In this document: in pieces, positions 44,702 to 53,859 of the stretch
Numbering within the stretch: position 1 is the first letter of the stretch
Layout: every line of letters begins with the position of its first letter
From: Sphingomonas endophytica
GTDB taxonomy: Bacteria; Pseudomonadota; Alphaproteobacteria; Sphingomonadales; Sphingomonadaceae
NCBI RefSeq assembly: GCF_014199415.1
Contig: NZ_JACIJN010000010.1
Span: forward strand, 114,172 to 178,171
Direction: 5' to 3'
Length of the DNA: 64,000 nucleotides
Notes under the pieces: model-generated
Told to the model about the DNA's origin: nothing
Seen by the model: only the letters and a program-made list of their open reading frames with translations
Databases searched by the model: none
Translations under genes and position numbers: made by a program

Positions 44702-46120
44702 GTGGCAACCGCCCCCGTGCTCGAGAACAACGACTATGTCATCAAGGACATCGGCCTTGCCGACTTCGGCCGCGCCGAGATCAACATCGCCGAGACCGAG
44801 ATGCCCGGCCTGATGGCGCTGCGCGACGAGTATGGCGCGTCGCAGCCGCTGAAGGGTGCGCGGATCACCGGCTCGCTGCACATGACGATCCAGACCGCGG
44901 TGCTGATCGAAACGCTGACCGCGCTGGGCGCCGACGTGCGCTGGGCGACCTGCAACATCTTTTCGACGCAGGACCATGCTGCCGCCGCGATCGCCGCTGC
45001 CGGTATTCCGGTGTTCGCGGTGAAGGGCGAGACGCTCGCCGATTACTGGGATTATGTCGGGTCGATCTTCGACTGGGACGACGGCAACGGCCAGACCGCC
45101 AACATCATCCTCGACGACGGCGGCGACGCGACGATGTTCGCGCTGTGGGGCGCGAAGCTCGAGGCCGGCGCGACCTTCGGCGAGCCCGAAAATGACGAGG
45201 AAGTCGAGTTCCAGCGTTCGGTGAAGGCGTTCATCGCCAAGAAGCCGGGCTATCTGACCGAGACGGTCAAGAACCTGAAGGGCGTTTCGGAAGAGACCAC
45301 CACCGGCGTTCACCGGCTTTACGAGATCGCGAAGAAGGGCGAGCTGCCGTTCCCCGCGATCAACGTCAACGACTCGGTTACCAAGTCGAAGTTCGACAAT
45401 CTCTACGGCTGCAAGGAATCACTGGTCGACGCGATCCGTCGTGCCACCGACGTGATGCTGGCCGGCAAGGTCGCGTGCGTCGCGGGCTTCGGCGACGTCG
45501 GCAAGGGCTCGGCGCAGTCGCTGCGCAACGGCGGCGCGCGCGTCCTCGTCACCGAGATCGATCCGATCTGCGCGCTGCAGGCGGCGATGGAGGGTTTCGA
45601 GGTCGTGACGATGGACGAGGCGGTGAAGCGCGCGGACATCTTCTGCACCGCGACCGGCAACGCGGACGTCATCACCGCCGATCACATGAAGGCGATGAAG
45701 CCGATGTCGATCGTGTGCAACATCGGCCACTTCGACAGCGAGATCCAGATTGCGGCGCTCAGCAATTATGAGTGGACCGAAGTGAAGCCGGGCACCGATC
45801 TGGTGAAGTTCCCGGACGGCAAGCAGATCATCATCCTCGCCAAGGGGCGTCTGGTGAACCTCGGCTGCGCGACCGGCCACCCGTCGTTCGTGATGTCGGC
45901 GTCGTTCACCAACCAGACGCTGGCGCAGATCGAGCTGTGGACCAAGTCCGAGAACTACAAGAACGAAGTGTACGTGCTGCCGAAGCATCTCGACGAAAAG
46001 GTCGCGGCGCTGCACCTCGAGAAGCTCGGCGTCCAGCTGTCGAAGCTGACCCCGAAGCAGGCCGGCTACATCGGCGTGCCGGTCGAGGGGCCGTTCAAGC
46101 CGGATCACTATCGCTACTGA
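44702..46120 (+). CDS. ahcY: Adenosylhomocysteinase (SAH hydrolase)
   Basis: AhcY splits S-adenosylhomocysteine into adenosine and homocysteine, clearing the product of SAM-dependent methylation. The 472 residues show [38 protein letters not shown], the NAD loop [35 protein letters not shown], and the family C-terminus KPDHYRY. The frame opens 19 codons further upstream. GTG 44702 is preferred because GGAG lies eight bases before it and homology begins there. A 20-bp palindrome upstream and a strong terminator downstream make it a single-gene unit. Confidence 0.97.
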   Translation: MATAPVLENNDYVIKDIGLADFGRAEINIAETEMPGLMALRDEYGASQPLKGARITGSLHMTIQTAVLIETLTALGADVRWATCNIFSTQDHAAAAIAAAGIPVFAVKGETLADYWDYVGSIFDWDDGNGQTANIILDDGGDATMFALWGAKLEAGATFGEPENDEEVEFQRSVKAFIAKKPGYLTETVKNLKGVSEETTTGVHRLYEIAKKGELPFPAINVNDSVTKSKFDNLYGCKESLVDAIRRATDVMLAGKVACVAGFGDVGKGSAQSLRNGGARVLVTEIDPICALQAAMEGFEVVTMDEAVKRADIFCTATGNADVITADHMKAMKPMSIVCNIGHFDSEIQIAALSNYEWTEVKPGTDLVKFPDGKQIIILAKGRLVNLGCATGHPSFVMSASFTNQTLAQIELWTKSENYKNEVYVLPKHLDEKVAALHLEKLGVQLSKLTPKQAGYIGVPVEGPFKPDHYRY

Positions 46121-46145
46121 TCGTCCGATCGGCGATGGCGAACGA

Positions 46146-46174
46146 AGGGCGGGGCCGCTGGCCTCGCCCTTTTT
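46146..46174 (+). terminator. Intrinsic terminator of ahcY
   Basis: AGGGCGGGGCC pairs with GGCCTCGCCCT (11 bp, one G-U) around GCT and is followed by five T. It lies 25 bases after the ahcY stop. Confidence 0.92.
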
Positions 46175-46253
46175 CGTGCGCGGTGGCCACGCCGCTTGCC
46201 GGTGGGGAAAGCCCACCCTAGACAAGCCGCATGTCGCGGAACTCGCACGCTCT

Positions 46254-48590
46254 ATGACGCCTTTCTCGCCGGGCATCGCGGTTGCGATTGGGGCGGTGGT
46301 GTTGCTGCTCGTGCTGGCGGGCGTCGTGCTGATCGCAATGGGGCTGCGCGCGCGCGCCGGCGCGGTCGAGGCGGTGCGTGAGCGCGAGACGATCGAGACG
46401 TTGCTCGCCGCCGCGCCGATGCAACCGATGGTGGTGCTCCCCGACGGCCGGGTCGAGATGGCGCGGCGCGTCGCCGACTGGCTGGGGTTCAGCGACATTC
46501 CCGGCTATCTTCAGGAGGTCGAGGCGGCGGGCTGGGGGCTGCCCGCCAGCGAGGCGCAGGCGCTGTCGCACGGGCTCGCGTCCTGCCAGCGCTCGGCGCG
46601 CAACTTCACCCACACGATCCATGCGCGTGACGGCGGGCGGACGCTGACCGTACAGGGCGATCGCCGCGGCGATGCGGTGATGCTGTGGTTCTACGATTCG
46701 ACCGCCAGCGAGGGCGAGATGCGACGGCTGCGCGCCGAGCTCGACGGTCTGTCGGGCGCGTTCGACGCCTTGACCGGGCTGGTCGAGGCCGCACCGCTGC
46801 CGATGTGGTATCGCGACGGCGACCTCCAGCTCGCGATGGTCAATTCGGCCTATGTCAACGCGGTCGAGGGCAGTGATGCGGCCGATGTCGTCGGCCGCGG
46901 GCTGGAGCTGGTCGACGGCTCGGGGCAGGTCGGCCCCAGCGCGGGTGCGATCCTGGCGCGCAGCGAGGGACGGCCGCAGCAGCGCGTCCTGCCCGCCACG
47001 ATCGGCGGCGCGCGGCGTTCGCTGCGCATCCATGACATACCGCTGCCGGTCGGCGGGGTCGCCGGCTATGCGATCGATATCGAGGAGCTGGAGCAGAGCC
47101 ACGCGCGGGAGCGGCGCTTCGCCGAGGCACAGCGTGCGATGCTCGACCGGCTGTCAGCCGGCGTGGCGCAGTTCGCGCGCGACCGCAGCCTCGTCTTCTG
47201 CAACCAGCCGTTTCGCCGGATGTTCGCGATGCGGCTGGAATGGCTGGCGGATCGCCCTGAGTTCGATCGCGTGCTGGAGCGGATGCGCGAAGCCAATCGC
47301 GTGCCCGAAGTGCGGGATTTCCCCGGCTGGAAGGCGGAGCGGCGCGGCTGGTTCGTCAATGCCGACACCGCGGTCGAGGAAAACTGGCATCTCCCCGGCG
47401 GCACGCATCTGCGCGTCGTGGCGCAGCCGATCCCCGACGGCGGGTTGATGGTGTTCTTCGAGGACCGTACCGAACAGGTCCAGCTCGCCAGCGCGCGCGA
47501 CACCTTGCTGCGGGTCCGCACCGCGACCTTCGACAATCTGTTCGAGGCGCTGGGGGTTTTCTCCGCGGACGGTCGCCTGCAACTCTGGAACAACCGCTTC
47601 CGTGCGTTGTGGGATCTCGACGAGGAGTTCCTCACCGGTCACCCGCGCGTCGACGTGATCGCCGAGAAGGTCGCCCCCAAGCTGTCGAACCCGCGCCGCG
47701 CGCGCTCGATCGCCGAGCTGGTGCGCACCGCGACGATCGACCGTCAGCAACGCGCCGGACATATCGCGCTGGCGGACGGACGACAGTTCGAGTTCGCCGC
47801 GGTGCCGCTGCCCGACGGCAACGCGCTGTTCACGATGCTCGACATCAGCGACAGCCGCGCGATGGAACAGGCGCTGCGCGAGCGTAACGACGCGTTGGAA
47901 GCGGCGGATCAGGTGAAGACCGCATTCGTCGCCAATATGAGCTATGAGTTGCGCACCCCGCTCACCTCGATCAGCGGCTTCGCCGAGATGCTCCACGGCG
48001 GTTATGCCGGCGAGCTGTCGCCGGACGCCATCGCGTATCTCGATGCGATCCTCGACTCGGTCGACCGGCTCGGGCTGCTGATCGACGACGTGCTCGACCT
48101 CACCTCGACCGACAGCGGCGCGCGTCCGCTGGAGCGCGCGGACTTCGACGTGGCGGCGGTGGCGCGGGCGGCGGTCGACGCGTTGCGGGCCAGCGCGCGG
48201 CGGCATCACGTCGACCTCGCGGTAGAGGTGCAGCGCTCGGCGGGGCGCTTGACCGGCGATGCCCGCCGAATTCGCGAAGTCGTGGAGCATCTGCTGCGTC
48301 GCGCGATCGGCGCCGCGCCCGAGCACGGCCGCGTCGCGCTGACGGTCGACGGCAATGCGCGCGGCGCAAGGATCGTGGTGACCGACAGTGGTCCGGGCAT
48401 GACCGCCGAGCAGGTTTCGCGCGCGTTCGATCGCTTTGCGGGCGAGGGCGCGCCCGCGGCGGGCGATCGCGCGCTGGGGCTCGGTCTGCCGCTCGCCAAG
48501 CAGTTCGTCGAGGCGCATGGCGGGACGATCGCGCTGCACAGCACGCCGGAGACCGGCACGACCGTCACCGTGGACCTGCCGCGGCGATGA
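46254..48590 (+). CDS. divL: DivL-like sensor histidine (tyrosine) kinase homologue
   Basis: The 778-residue protein has one N-terminal membrane helix (VAIGAVVLLLVLAGVVLIAM), several PAS-like domains (about 50-540), a dimerisation helix and an ATPase domain. The H-box reads NMSYELRTPLTSI: the phospho-acceptor His is Tyr564, as in Caulobacter DivL. The N-box (REVVEHLLRRAI, about 674-686) lacks the usual Asn residues, while G1 (DSGPGM) and G2 (GLGLPLAK) are kept. DivL acts with CckA and DivK on CtrA; it may be a signalling pseudokinase. ATG 46254 precedes the helix; the ribosome site is weak. It overlaps tsaE by four bases. Confidence 0.85.
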   Translation: MTPFSPGIAVAIGAVVLLLVLAGVVLIAMGLRARAGAVEAVRERETIETLLAAAPMQPMVVLPDGRVEMARRVADWLGFSDIPGYLQEVEAAGWGLPASEAQALSHGLASCQRSARNFTHTIHARDGGRTLTVQGDRRGDAVMLWFYDSTASEGEMRRLRAELDGLSGAFDALTGLVEAAPLPMWYRDGDLQLAMVNSAYVNAVEGSDAADVVGRGLELVDGSGQVGPSAGAILARSEGRPQQRVLPATIGGARRSLRIHDIPLPVGGVAGYAIDIEELEQSHARERRFAEAQRAMLDRLSAGVAQFARDRSLVFCNQPFRRMFAMRLEWLADRPEFDRVLERMREANRVPEVRDFPGWKAERRGWFVNADTAVEENWHLPGGTHLRVVAQPIPDGGLMVFFEDRTEQVQLASARDTLLRVRTATFDNLFEALGVFSADGRLQLWNNRFRALWDLDEEFLTGHPRVDVIAEKVAPKLSNPRRARSIAELVRTATIDRQQRAGHIALADGRQFEFAAVPLPDGNALFTMLDISDSRAMEQALRERNDALEAADQVKTAFVANMSYELRTPLTSISGFAEMLHGGYAGELSPDAIAYLDAILDSVDRLGLLIDDVLDLTSTDSGARPLERADFDVAAVARAAVDALRASARRHHVDLAVEVQRSAGRLTGDARRIREVVEHLLRRAIGAAPEHGRVALTVDGNARGARIVVTDSGPGMTAEQVSRAFDRFAGEGAPAAGDRALGLGLPLAKQFVEAHGGTIALHSTPETGTTVTVDLPRR

Positions 48591-49042
48591 GGCATGGCGA
48601 GGCGTGGCTGGCGGACGTCGTGGCGACCGCGGCGGCAGGCGCGCGGCTGGCGGAGGTGCTGCGCCCCGGCGATGTCGTGACGCTGACCGGCGGGCTGGGC
48701 GCGGGCAAGACGAGCCTGGCGCGCGGGGTGCTTGCCGCGCTGGGGCTGGCGGAGGAGGCGCCGAGCCCGACCTTCGCGATCGTTCAGCCCTATGACCCGC
48801 CGGAGGTGCGGTTGCCGGTGCTGCACATCGATCTATACCGGCTCGACGATCCGGCGGAGGTCGACGAACTCGGGCTGGAGGAGGCGCGGCGGGAGGCGGC
48901 GTTGCTGGTCGAATGGCCCGAGCGGGCCGGGGCGGATCGCTGGCCGGATGCGCTGGCGCTGGACATCGCGCTGGCCCTGGATGGCGCGCGTCGCTTGACT
49001 TGGACGGCGCCCGACGCTTGGGACGGGCGATGGCCACGATGA
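48587..49042 (+). CDS. tsaE: tRNA threonylcarbamoyladenosine biosynthesis ATPase TsaE
   Basis: TsaE is the ATPase partner of TsaB/TsaD in t6A37 modification of ANN-decoding tRNAs. The 151 residues have the P-loop GGLGAGKTSLARGVL, the family motif SPTFAIVQPYD and HIDLYRLDDPAEVDELGLEE. The ATG overlaps the divL stop (ATGA). A slightly extended C-terminus continues into the start region of amgK. Confidence 0.95.
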   Translation: MRHGEAWLADVVATAAAGARLAEVLRPGDVVTLTGGLGAGKTSLARGVLAALGLAEEAPSPTFAIVQPYDPPEVRLPVLHIDLYRLDDPAEVDELGLEEARREAALLVEWPERAGADRWPDALALDIALALDGARRLTWTAPDAWDGRWPR

Positions 49043-50022
49043 CACCCCCGGCGGATGCGCCGGCCTTTCTCGACGCACACGGATGGGGCGGCGCGCGGAT
49101 CGAGCCGCTCGCCGGCGACGCCTCGTTCCGGCGCTATTTCCGCGTTCATGCCGGCGCCCGCCGTGCGATCCTGATGGACGCACCGCCGCCGCAGGAAGAC
49201 CCACGGCCGTTCCTCGCGGTCGCGGGGTGGCTGGCCGAGCACGCTTTCGCGGCACCCGCGATCCATGCCGTCGATCTCGAGCGCGGCTTCGTGCTGCTGG
49301 AGGATTTCGGTGACGTGCGGCTGCGCGAAACCGCGGATGCCGACGCCGATGCGGCGGTTGCACTCTACGCGGCGGCAGTCGATCTGCTCGTCGCGCTGCG
49401 CGCCAAACCGGCAGGGCCGTGGCGCGCCTATGACCGCGCCGAGTTGCAGCGTGAGGCCGGGCTGCTGGTCGACTGGTATTGCCCGGCGGTCGGCGCCGAC
49501 GTCGATGCCGAAGGCTATCGCGCGGCATGGGACGCGGTGCTTCATCATGTCGAGGGTGTTATCCCGGTGACGGTGCTGCGCGACTATCACGCCGAGAACC
49601 TGATGCTGGTCGGCGCCGACCGGTCGCTCGGCCTGCTCGACTTCCAGGACGCGCTGGCCGGGCATCCGGCGTACGACCTCGTGTCGCTGCTGCAGGATGC
49701 GCGCCGTGACGTCGACCCGACGATCGAGGAAGCGATGCTCGCGCGCTATCGCGCCGCGACCGGCGAAGGTGATGACTTCCTGCGTGCCTATCGCGTACTC
49801 GGCGCGCAGCGGAACGCCAAGATCCTCGGCATCTTCGCGCGACTGTGGAAGCGTGACGGCAAGCCGCGCTACGCGGCGCTGTGCCCGCGGGTCTGGGCCT
49901 ATCTGGAGCGCGACCTGACCGACCCGGCGCTGGCGCCGGTCGCACGCTGGTTCGACGCGCACCTGCCGCCCGAATGGCGCGGCGACCCGCTGGTTCTCGC
50001 CGAAGCGCGGGGGCTGGCGTGA
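49039..50022 (+). CDS. amgK: N-acetylmuramate/N-acetylglucosamine kinase (AmgK-type phosphotransferase)
   Basis: AmgK phosphorylates MurNAc at the anomeric carbon for the MurU bypass of peptidoglycan recycling. The 327 residues have an aminoglycoside-phosphotransferase fold: PLAGDASFRRYFRVHAG, the catalytic loop LRDYHAENLMLVG, the metal-binding LLDFQDALAGHPAYDLVSLL, and QRNAKILGIFARLWKRDGK. ATG 49039 gives an ATGA overlap with the tsaE stop; an in-frame ATG at 49030 is an alternative. murU follows with a GTGA overlap, which strongly supports the assignment. Confidence 0.9.
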   Translation: MTPPADAPAFLDAHGWGGARIEPLAGDASFRRYFRVHAGARRAILMDAPPPQEDPRPFLAVAGWLAEHAFAAPAIHAVDLERGFVLLEDFGDVRLRETADADADAAVALYAAAVDLLVALRAKPAGPWRAYDRAELQREAGLLVDWYCPAVGADVDAEGYRAAWDAVLHHVEGVIPVTVLRDYHAENLMLVGADRSLGLLDFQDALAGHPAYDLVSLLQDARRDVDPTIEEAMLARYRAATGEGDDFLRAYRVLGAQRNAKILGIFARLWKRDGKPRYAALCPRVWAYLERDLTDPALAPVARWFDAHLPPEWRGDPLVLAEARGLA

Positions 50023-50774
50023 CGCGTCCGCGCTACATTCGCCCCGATCCGGGCTCGCGGGTGCCGCGCACCGCGATGGTAATGGCGGCCGGGGTCGGCA
50101 AGCGGATGCGCCCGCTGACCGCGACGCGACCCAAGCCGTTGGTCGAGGTGCGCGGGCGCGCGCTGATCGATCATGTCTTCGACCGGCTGCGCGCGGCGGG
50201 AGTCGAGCGGGCGGTGGTCAACGTTCATTATCTCGCCGACGCGCTGGAGGCGCATCTGCGCCACCGGGTCCACGATATCGAGGTGATCGTCTCCGACGAG
50301 CGCGCGCAATTGCTGGAGACCGGCGGCGGGATCGTCCGCGCGCTGCCGCTGCTCGGCGACGAGCCGTTCATCGTCGTCAATGGCGACAATCTGTGGCTCG
50401 ACGGCCCGACCGACGCAATCCGCCAGCTCGCGGACCGGTGGGATGATACGGCAATGGATGCGTTGTTGCTGATGGTTCCCTATGCGCGCGCGCACAATCA
50501 CAACGGACAGGGTGACTTCCACCTCGCCGCCGACGGGCGGATCAGCGGACGGCGTAAGCCGGGGCGGGTGGCGCCGTTCGTATTCACCGGGGTGCAGATC
50601 GTCTCGCCGCGGCTGATCCGCGACTGGCCGGAAGGGCCGTTTTCGACCAACCTGTTCTGGAACCGCGCGATCGAGGCCGGGCGCGCTTACGGGCTGGTCC
50701 ATCAGGGGCTGTGGTCCGAGGTGAACGTGCCGGGCGCGATCGCGCGGACCGAGGCGTTGCTCGCGGATGGCTGA
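50019..50774 (+). CDS. murU: MurNAc-1-phosphate uridylyltransferase
   Basis: MurU makes UDP-MurNAc from MurNAc-1-phosphate, bypassing de novo synthesis and the fosfomycin target. The 251 residues have the nucleotidyltransferase signature AMVMAAGVGKRMRPLT, followed by RPKPLVEVRGRALIDHV. ETGGGIVRALPLLGDEPFIV, NGDNLWLDGP and the C-terminal FVFTGVQIVSPRL and FWNRAIEAGRAYG complete it. Start GTG 50019 overlaps the amgK stop. It overlaps addB by eight bases. Confidence 0.92.
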   Translation: MTRPRYIRPDPGSRVPRTAMVMAAGVGKRMRPLTATRPKPLVEVRGRALIDHVFDRLRAAGVERAVVNVHYLADALEAHLRHRVHDIEVIVSDERAQLLETGGGIVRALPLLGDEPFIVVNGDNLWLDGPTDAIRQLADRWDDTAMDALLLMVPYARAHNHNGQGDFHLAADGRISGRRKPGRVAPFVFTGVQIVSPRLIRDWPEGPFSTNLFWNRAIEAGRAYGLVHQGLWSEVNVPGAIARTEALLADG

Positions 50775-53742
50775 CGTCGCCCCGCCGGCCGAGCGGGGGT
50801 TGCGGCTCTACACCATCCCCGCGCATCGCGCCTTTGCCGATGCGCTGGTCTCCGGGCTGTTGCGGCGGTTTGGCGGCGACCGGCTGGCGCTGGCGCGTGG
50901 GACGGTGCTGGTGCCCAACAATCGCGGCGGGCTCGCGGTACGCGAGGCGTTCGTACGCGCCAGCGGCGGCGCGCTGCTGTTGCCGCGGATCGTCGCTTTG
51001 GGCGGGGAGGAACTGGACGCCGGAGTCGGCGCGGCGCTCGATCCGGCGGACGCTACTCCGCCGCTGCCGCCCGCGATCGACCCGCTGCAACGCCGGATGA
51101 TCCTCGCGCGACTGGTCGAGGAGGAGCGCGCCGCTGCGGGTCGCCCGGTCGACGCGGCCGAGGCGGTGCGGCTGGCGGGCGATCTTGCCGCGACGCTCGA
51201 CCAGTTGATCGTCGAGGAAGTGCCGCCCGCCCGGCTCGCGGCGATCGATCCCGGCGCGGGGCTGTCGGACCATTGGGAGACCGCGCTCCGCCTGTTCCGC
51301 CTGCTGCTCGACCGCTGGCCGGGCGAGCGCGACCGGCTGGGCGCGATCGACGCCGCCGACCGGCGGATCCGCCTGCTCGACCAGCAGGCGGCGCGCTGGC
51401 GCGCGGCACCGCCCGGGCAGTTCGTCTGCGCCGCCGGCATCACCGATCCTGCTCCCGCGGTCGCGCGCCTGCTGCGAACGGTGGCGGGGCTGCCGCAGGG
51501 GATGGTGGTGTTCGCGGATCTCGACCTGACGCTGCCCGGCCAGGAATGGGCGGCGCTCGGCCCGCACGACCCCGATCCGGTCACCGGGCTGCGCGCGCGG
51601 TCGATCGAGGTTCATCCGCAATTCCATCTCAAGCTGTTGCTCGAACGGATCGGCGCGGTGCGCGACGATGTGGCGCGGTGGACGGCCGGCAGCGAGCATG
51701 ACGCCACCGCCGCCCGCGGCCGCGCGATCGCCAACGCGCTGTCACCGGCGCGCTTCACCGCCAAATGGACCCAGCTCGATGCCGCCGACCGACGCCTGAC
51801 CGGCGTGACGGCGGTCGAACTCGCCACCCCGGCCGAAGAAGCGCAGGCGATCGCGCTCAAGCTGCGCGAGGCGGTCGAGACGCCGGGGTTGACCGCGGCG
51901 CTGGTCACGCCCGACCGCATGCTCGCGCGGCGGGTCGCGGCGCATTGCCGGCGCTGGAACATCGAGGTCGACGACAGCGCCGGGCGCGCGCTCGCGATCC
52001 TGCCACCGGGCACGCTGCTGACCGCGATCGTCGAGGCGGCGGCGCAGGATTTCGCGCCGATGGCGTTGCTGACGTTGCTCAAGCATCCGCTCGTCCGGCT
52101 TGGCGACGGGCGCGGCGCATGGCTGGACGGCGTGCGACGGCTCGATCGCGCCTTGCGCGGGCCACGTCCCGCACCGGGGCTCGACGGGATCGACCGGCAC
52201 CTCGCCGCGGTCCCGGCCTACGCTCCGGCCGCCGAATGGTGGCGTACGGCACGTCCGTTGCTCGAACCGGTTGCCCGTGGCTTCGGCGCCGCGATGGCGA
52301 CGCTGCCGGGGCTGGTCGCGTGCCTCCGCGAGGCGGCGACCTTGCTGGCCGGCGACGAGGCGTGGCGCGGTCCCGCCGGCCGCGCCGCTGCCGATCTGCT
52401 GGCCGGGCTGGAAACGCGGGCACCGCTCGGGCCGCAGCGGATCGCGCCGGCCGGTTTCGCGCCGCTGCTCCGGATGCTGATGGAGGAAATCGCGATCCGT
52501 CTGCTCCCGCGCGAGCGGCATCCGCGGCTCGCGATCTACGGGTTGATGGAGGCGCGGCTGCAACGCGCCGACCTCATGATCCTCTCCGGCCTCAACGAAG
52601 GAACCTGGCCGGGCCTGCCCGCGCCCGATCCGTGGCTCGCGCCGCGCGTCCGCGCCGAGCTGGGCTTGCCCGGGCTCGATCGCGGGATCGGAGTCGCCGC
52701 GCACGACTTCGGGCAGGCGCTCGGCGCGAAGCAGGTCGTGCTGACGCGCGCGCGCCGCGACGCGCGGTCGCCCGCGCTCGCGTCGCGCTTCTGGTTGCGG
52801 CTGGAGGCGATGACCGGCGAGCGTTTCCCGCGTGACAATACGCTGGCGGCCTGGGCGCGCGCGCTCGACGGGACTCGCGTGCCGACGCCCGCCGACCGGC
52901 CCGCACCGTTGCCGCCCGCGCGGCTGCGCCCGCGCCAGATCTCGGTAACCGAGGTCGACCGGCTCAAGGCCGATCCGTTCGCCTTCTACGCGCGCCGGAT
53001 CCTCAAGCTGGCGGCGCTCGATCCGGTCGATGCCGATCCCAGCGCGGCGTGGCGCGGCACCGCGGTCCATGCGGTGCTGGAAGCTTGGGCGCGCGAGGAT
53101 GCGTGCGATGCCGAAAAGCTGTTGCCGCGCGCGCTGACCTTGCTTGCCGACCCCGCGACGCATCCATTGTTGCGCGCTCTCTGGCAGCCGCGGCTGATCG
53201 CGGCCTTCGAATGGGTCGCCGCCAAGACGCTCGCCGACCGCGCGGCGGGTCGCACCGTGCTCGCGGTCGAGGGGCGCGGCACCGCCGACCTGTCGGGGAT
53301 CGAGCTGACCGGGCGGTTCGATCGCATCGACCGGATGCCGGACGGCGGGCTGGGGATCGTCGACTACAAGACCGGCAAGGCACCTTCGGTTGCAGCGGTG
53401 CGCGGCGGGTTCAACCTGCAACTCGGCCTGCTCGGCGCGATCGCCGAGGCGGGCGGGTTCGAGGGCGTGCGCGGGGCGGCGAGCGCGTTCGAATATTGGT
53501 CGCTGGCGAAAAAGGGTGACACCTTCGGGTCGGTATCGAGCCCGGCCGATGCGGCGGGCAAGGGCGGGCGGATCGTGACCGACGATTTTGTCCGCGCCGC
53601 ACGCGACAGCTTCGCCGAGGCGGCGGCGCGCTGGCTAACCGGCGAGGAGCCGTTCACCGCCAAGCTGCATCCGGAGTTCGCGCCGTTCGCGGAATATGAT
53701 CAGTTGATGCGTCGAGACGAATGGTATGGCCGCGATGCTTAG
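50767..53742 (+). CDS. addB: Double-strand break repair protein AddB (alphaproteobacterial type)
   Basis: AddB pairs with AddA to resect double-strand breaks for RecA loading. The 991-residue protein has a helicase-like but inactive N-terminal part (VLVPNNRGGLAVREAFVRAS, LVTPDRMLARRVAAHCRRWN) and LILSGLNEGTWPG-like ADLMILSGLNEGTWPGLPAP in the middle. A C-terminal RecB-type nuclease carries Asp and Lys in GLGIVDYKTGKAPSVAAV. No four-cysteine iron-sulfur cluster around the nuclease was evident. ATG 50767 lies in the murU end. It is followed by a repeat and then addA. Confidence 0.92.
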   Translation: MADVAPPAERGLRLYTIPAHRAFADALVSGLLRRFGGDRLALARGTVLVPNNRGGLAVREAFVRASGGALLLPRIVALGGEELDAGVGAALDPADATPPLPPAIDPLQRRMILARLVEEERAAAGRPVDAAEAVRLAGDLAATLDQLIVEEVPPARLAAIDPGAGLSDHWETALRLFRLLLDRWPGERDRLGAIDAADRRIRLLDQQAARWRAAPPGQFVCAAGITDPAPAVARLLRTVAGLPQGMVVFADLDLTLPGQEWAALGPHDPDPVTGLRARSIEVHPQFHLKLLLERIGAVRDDVARWTAGSEHDATAARGRAIANALSPARFTAKWTQLDAADRRLTGVTAVELATPAEEAQAIALKLREAVETPGLTAALVTPDRMLARRVAAHCRRWNIEVDDSAGRALAILPPGTLLTAIVEAAAQDFAPMALLTLLKHPLVRLGDGRGAWLDGVRRLDRALRGPRPAPGLDGIDRHLAAVPAYAPAAEWWRTARPLLEPVARGFGAAMATLPGLVACLREAATLLAGDEAWRGPAGRAAADLLAGLETRAPLGPQRIAPAGFAPLLRMLMEEIAIRLLPRERHPRLAIYGLMEARLQRADLMILSGLNEGTWPGLPAPDPWLAPRVRAELGLPGLDRGIGVAAHDFGQALGAKQVVLTRARRDARSPALASRFWLRLEAMTGERFPRDNTLAAWARALDGTRVPTPADRPAPLPPARLRPRQISVTEVDRLKADPFAFYARRILKLAALDPVDADPSAAWRGTAVHAVLEAWAREDACDAEKLLPRALTLLADPATHPLLRALWQPRLIAAFEWVAAKTLADRAAGRTVLAVEGRGTADLSGIELTGRFDRIDRMPDGGLGIVDYKTGKAPSVAAVRGGFNLQLGLLGAIAEAGGFEGVRGAASAFEYWSLAKKGDTFGSVSSPADAAGKGGRIVTDDFVRAARDSFAEAAARWLTGEEPFTAKLHPEFAPFAEYDQLMRRDEWYGRDA

Positions 53743-53750
53743 TGCCCGAC

Positions 53751-53845
53751 GTCATCCCCGCGCAGGCGGGAGCCCGGACATGCCGATGGCGCGCTTCTGT
53801 CGTGAAGGTCATTGCCTTCGGGTTCTCGCCGTCGGGGGAATGACG
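53751..53845. repeat. Family-C palindromic repeat between addB and addA
   Basis: The left arm (CGTCATCCCCGCGCAGGCGG) and the right arm (GTTCTCGCCGTCGGGGGAAT, continuing GACG) are imperfect reverse complements. The repeat occupies most of the 117-base addB-addA gap, the only sizeable break in the divL-addA cluster. Confidence 0.7.
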
Positions 53846-53859
53846 AAAGGCGCGACGGC

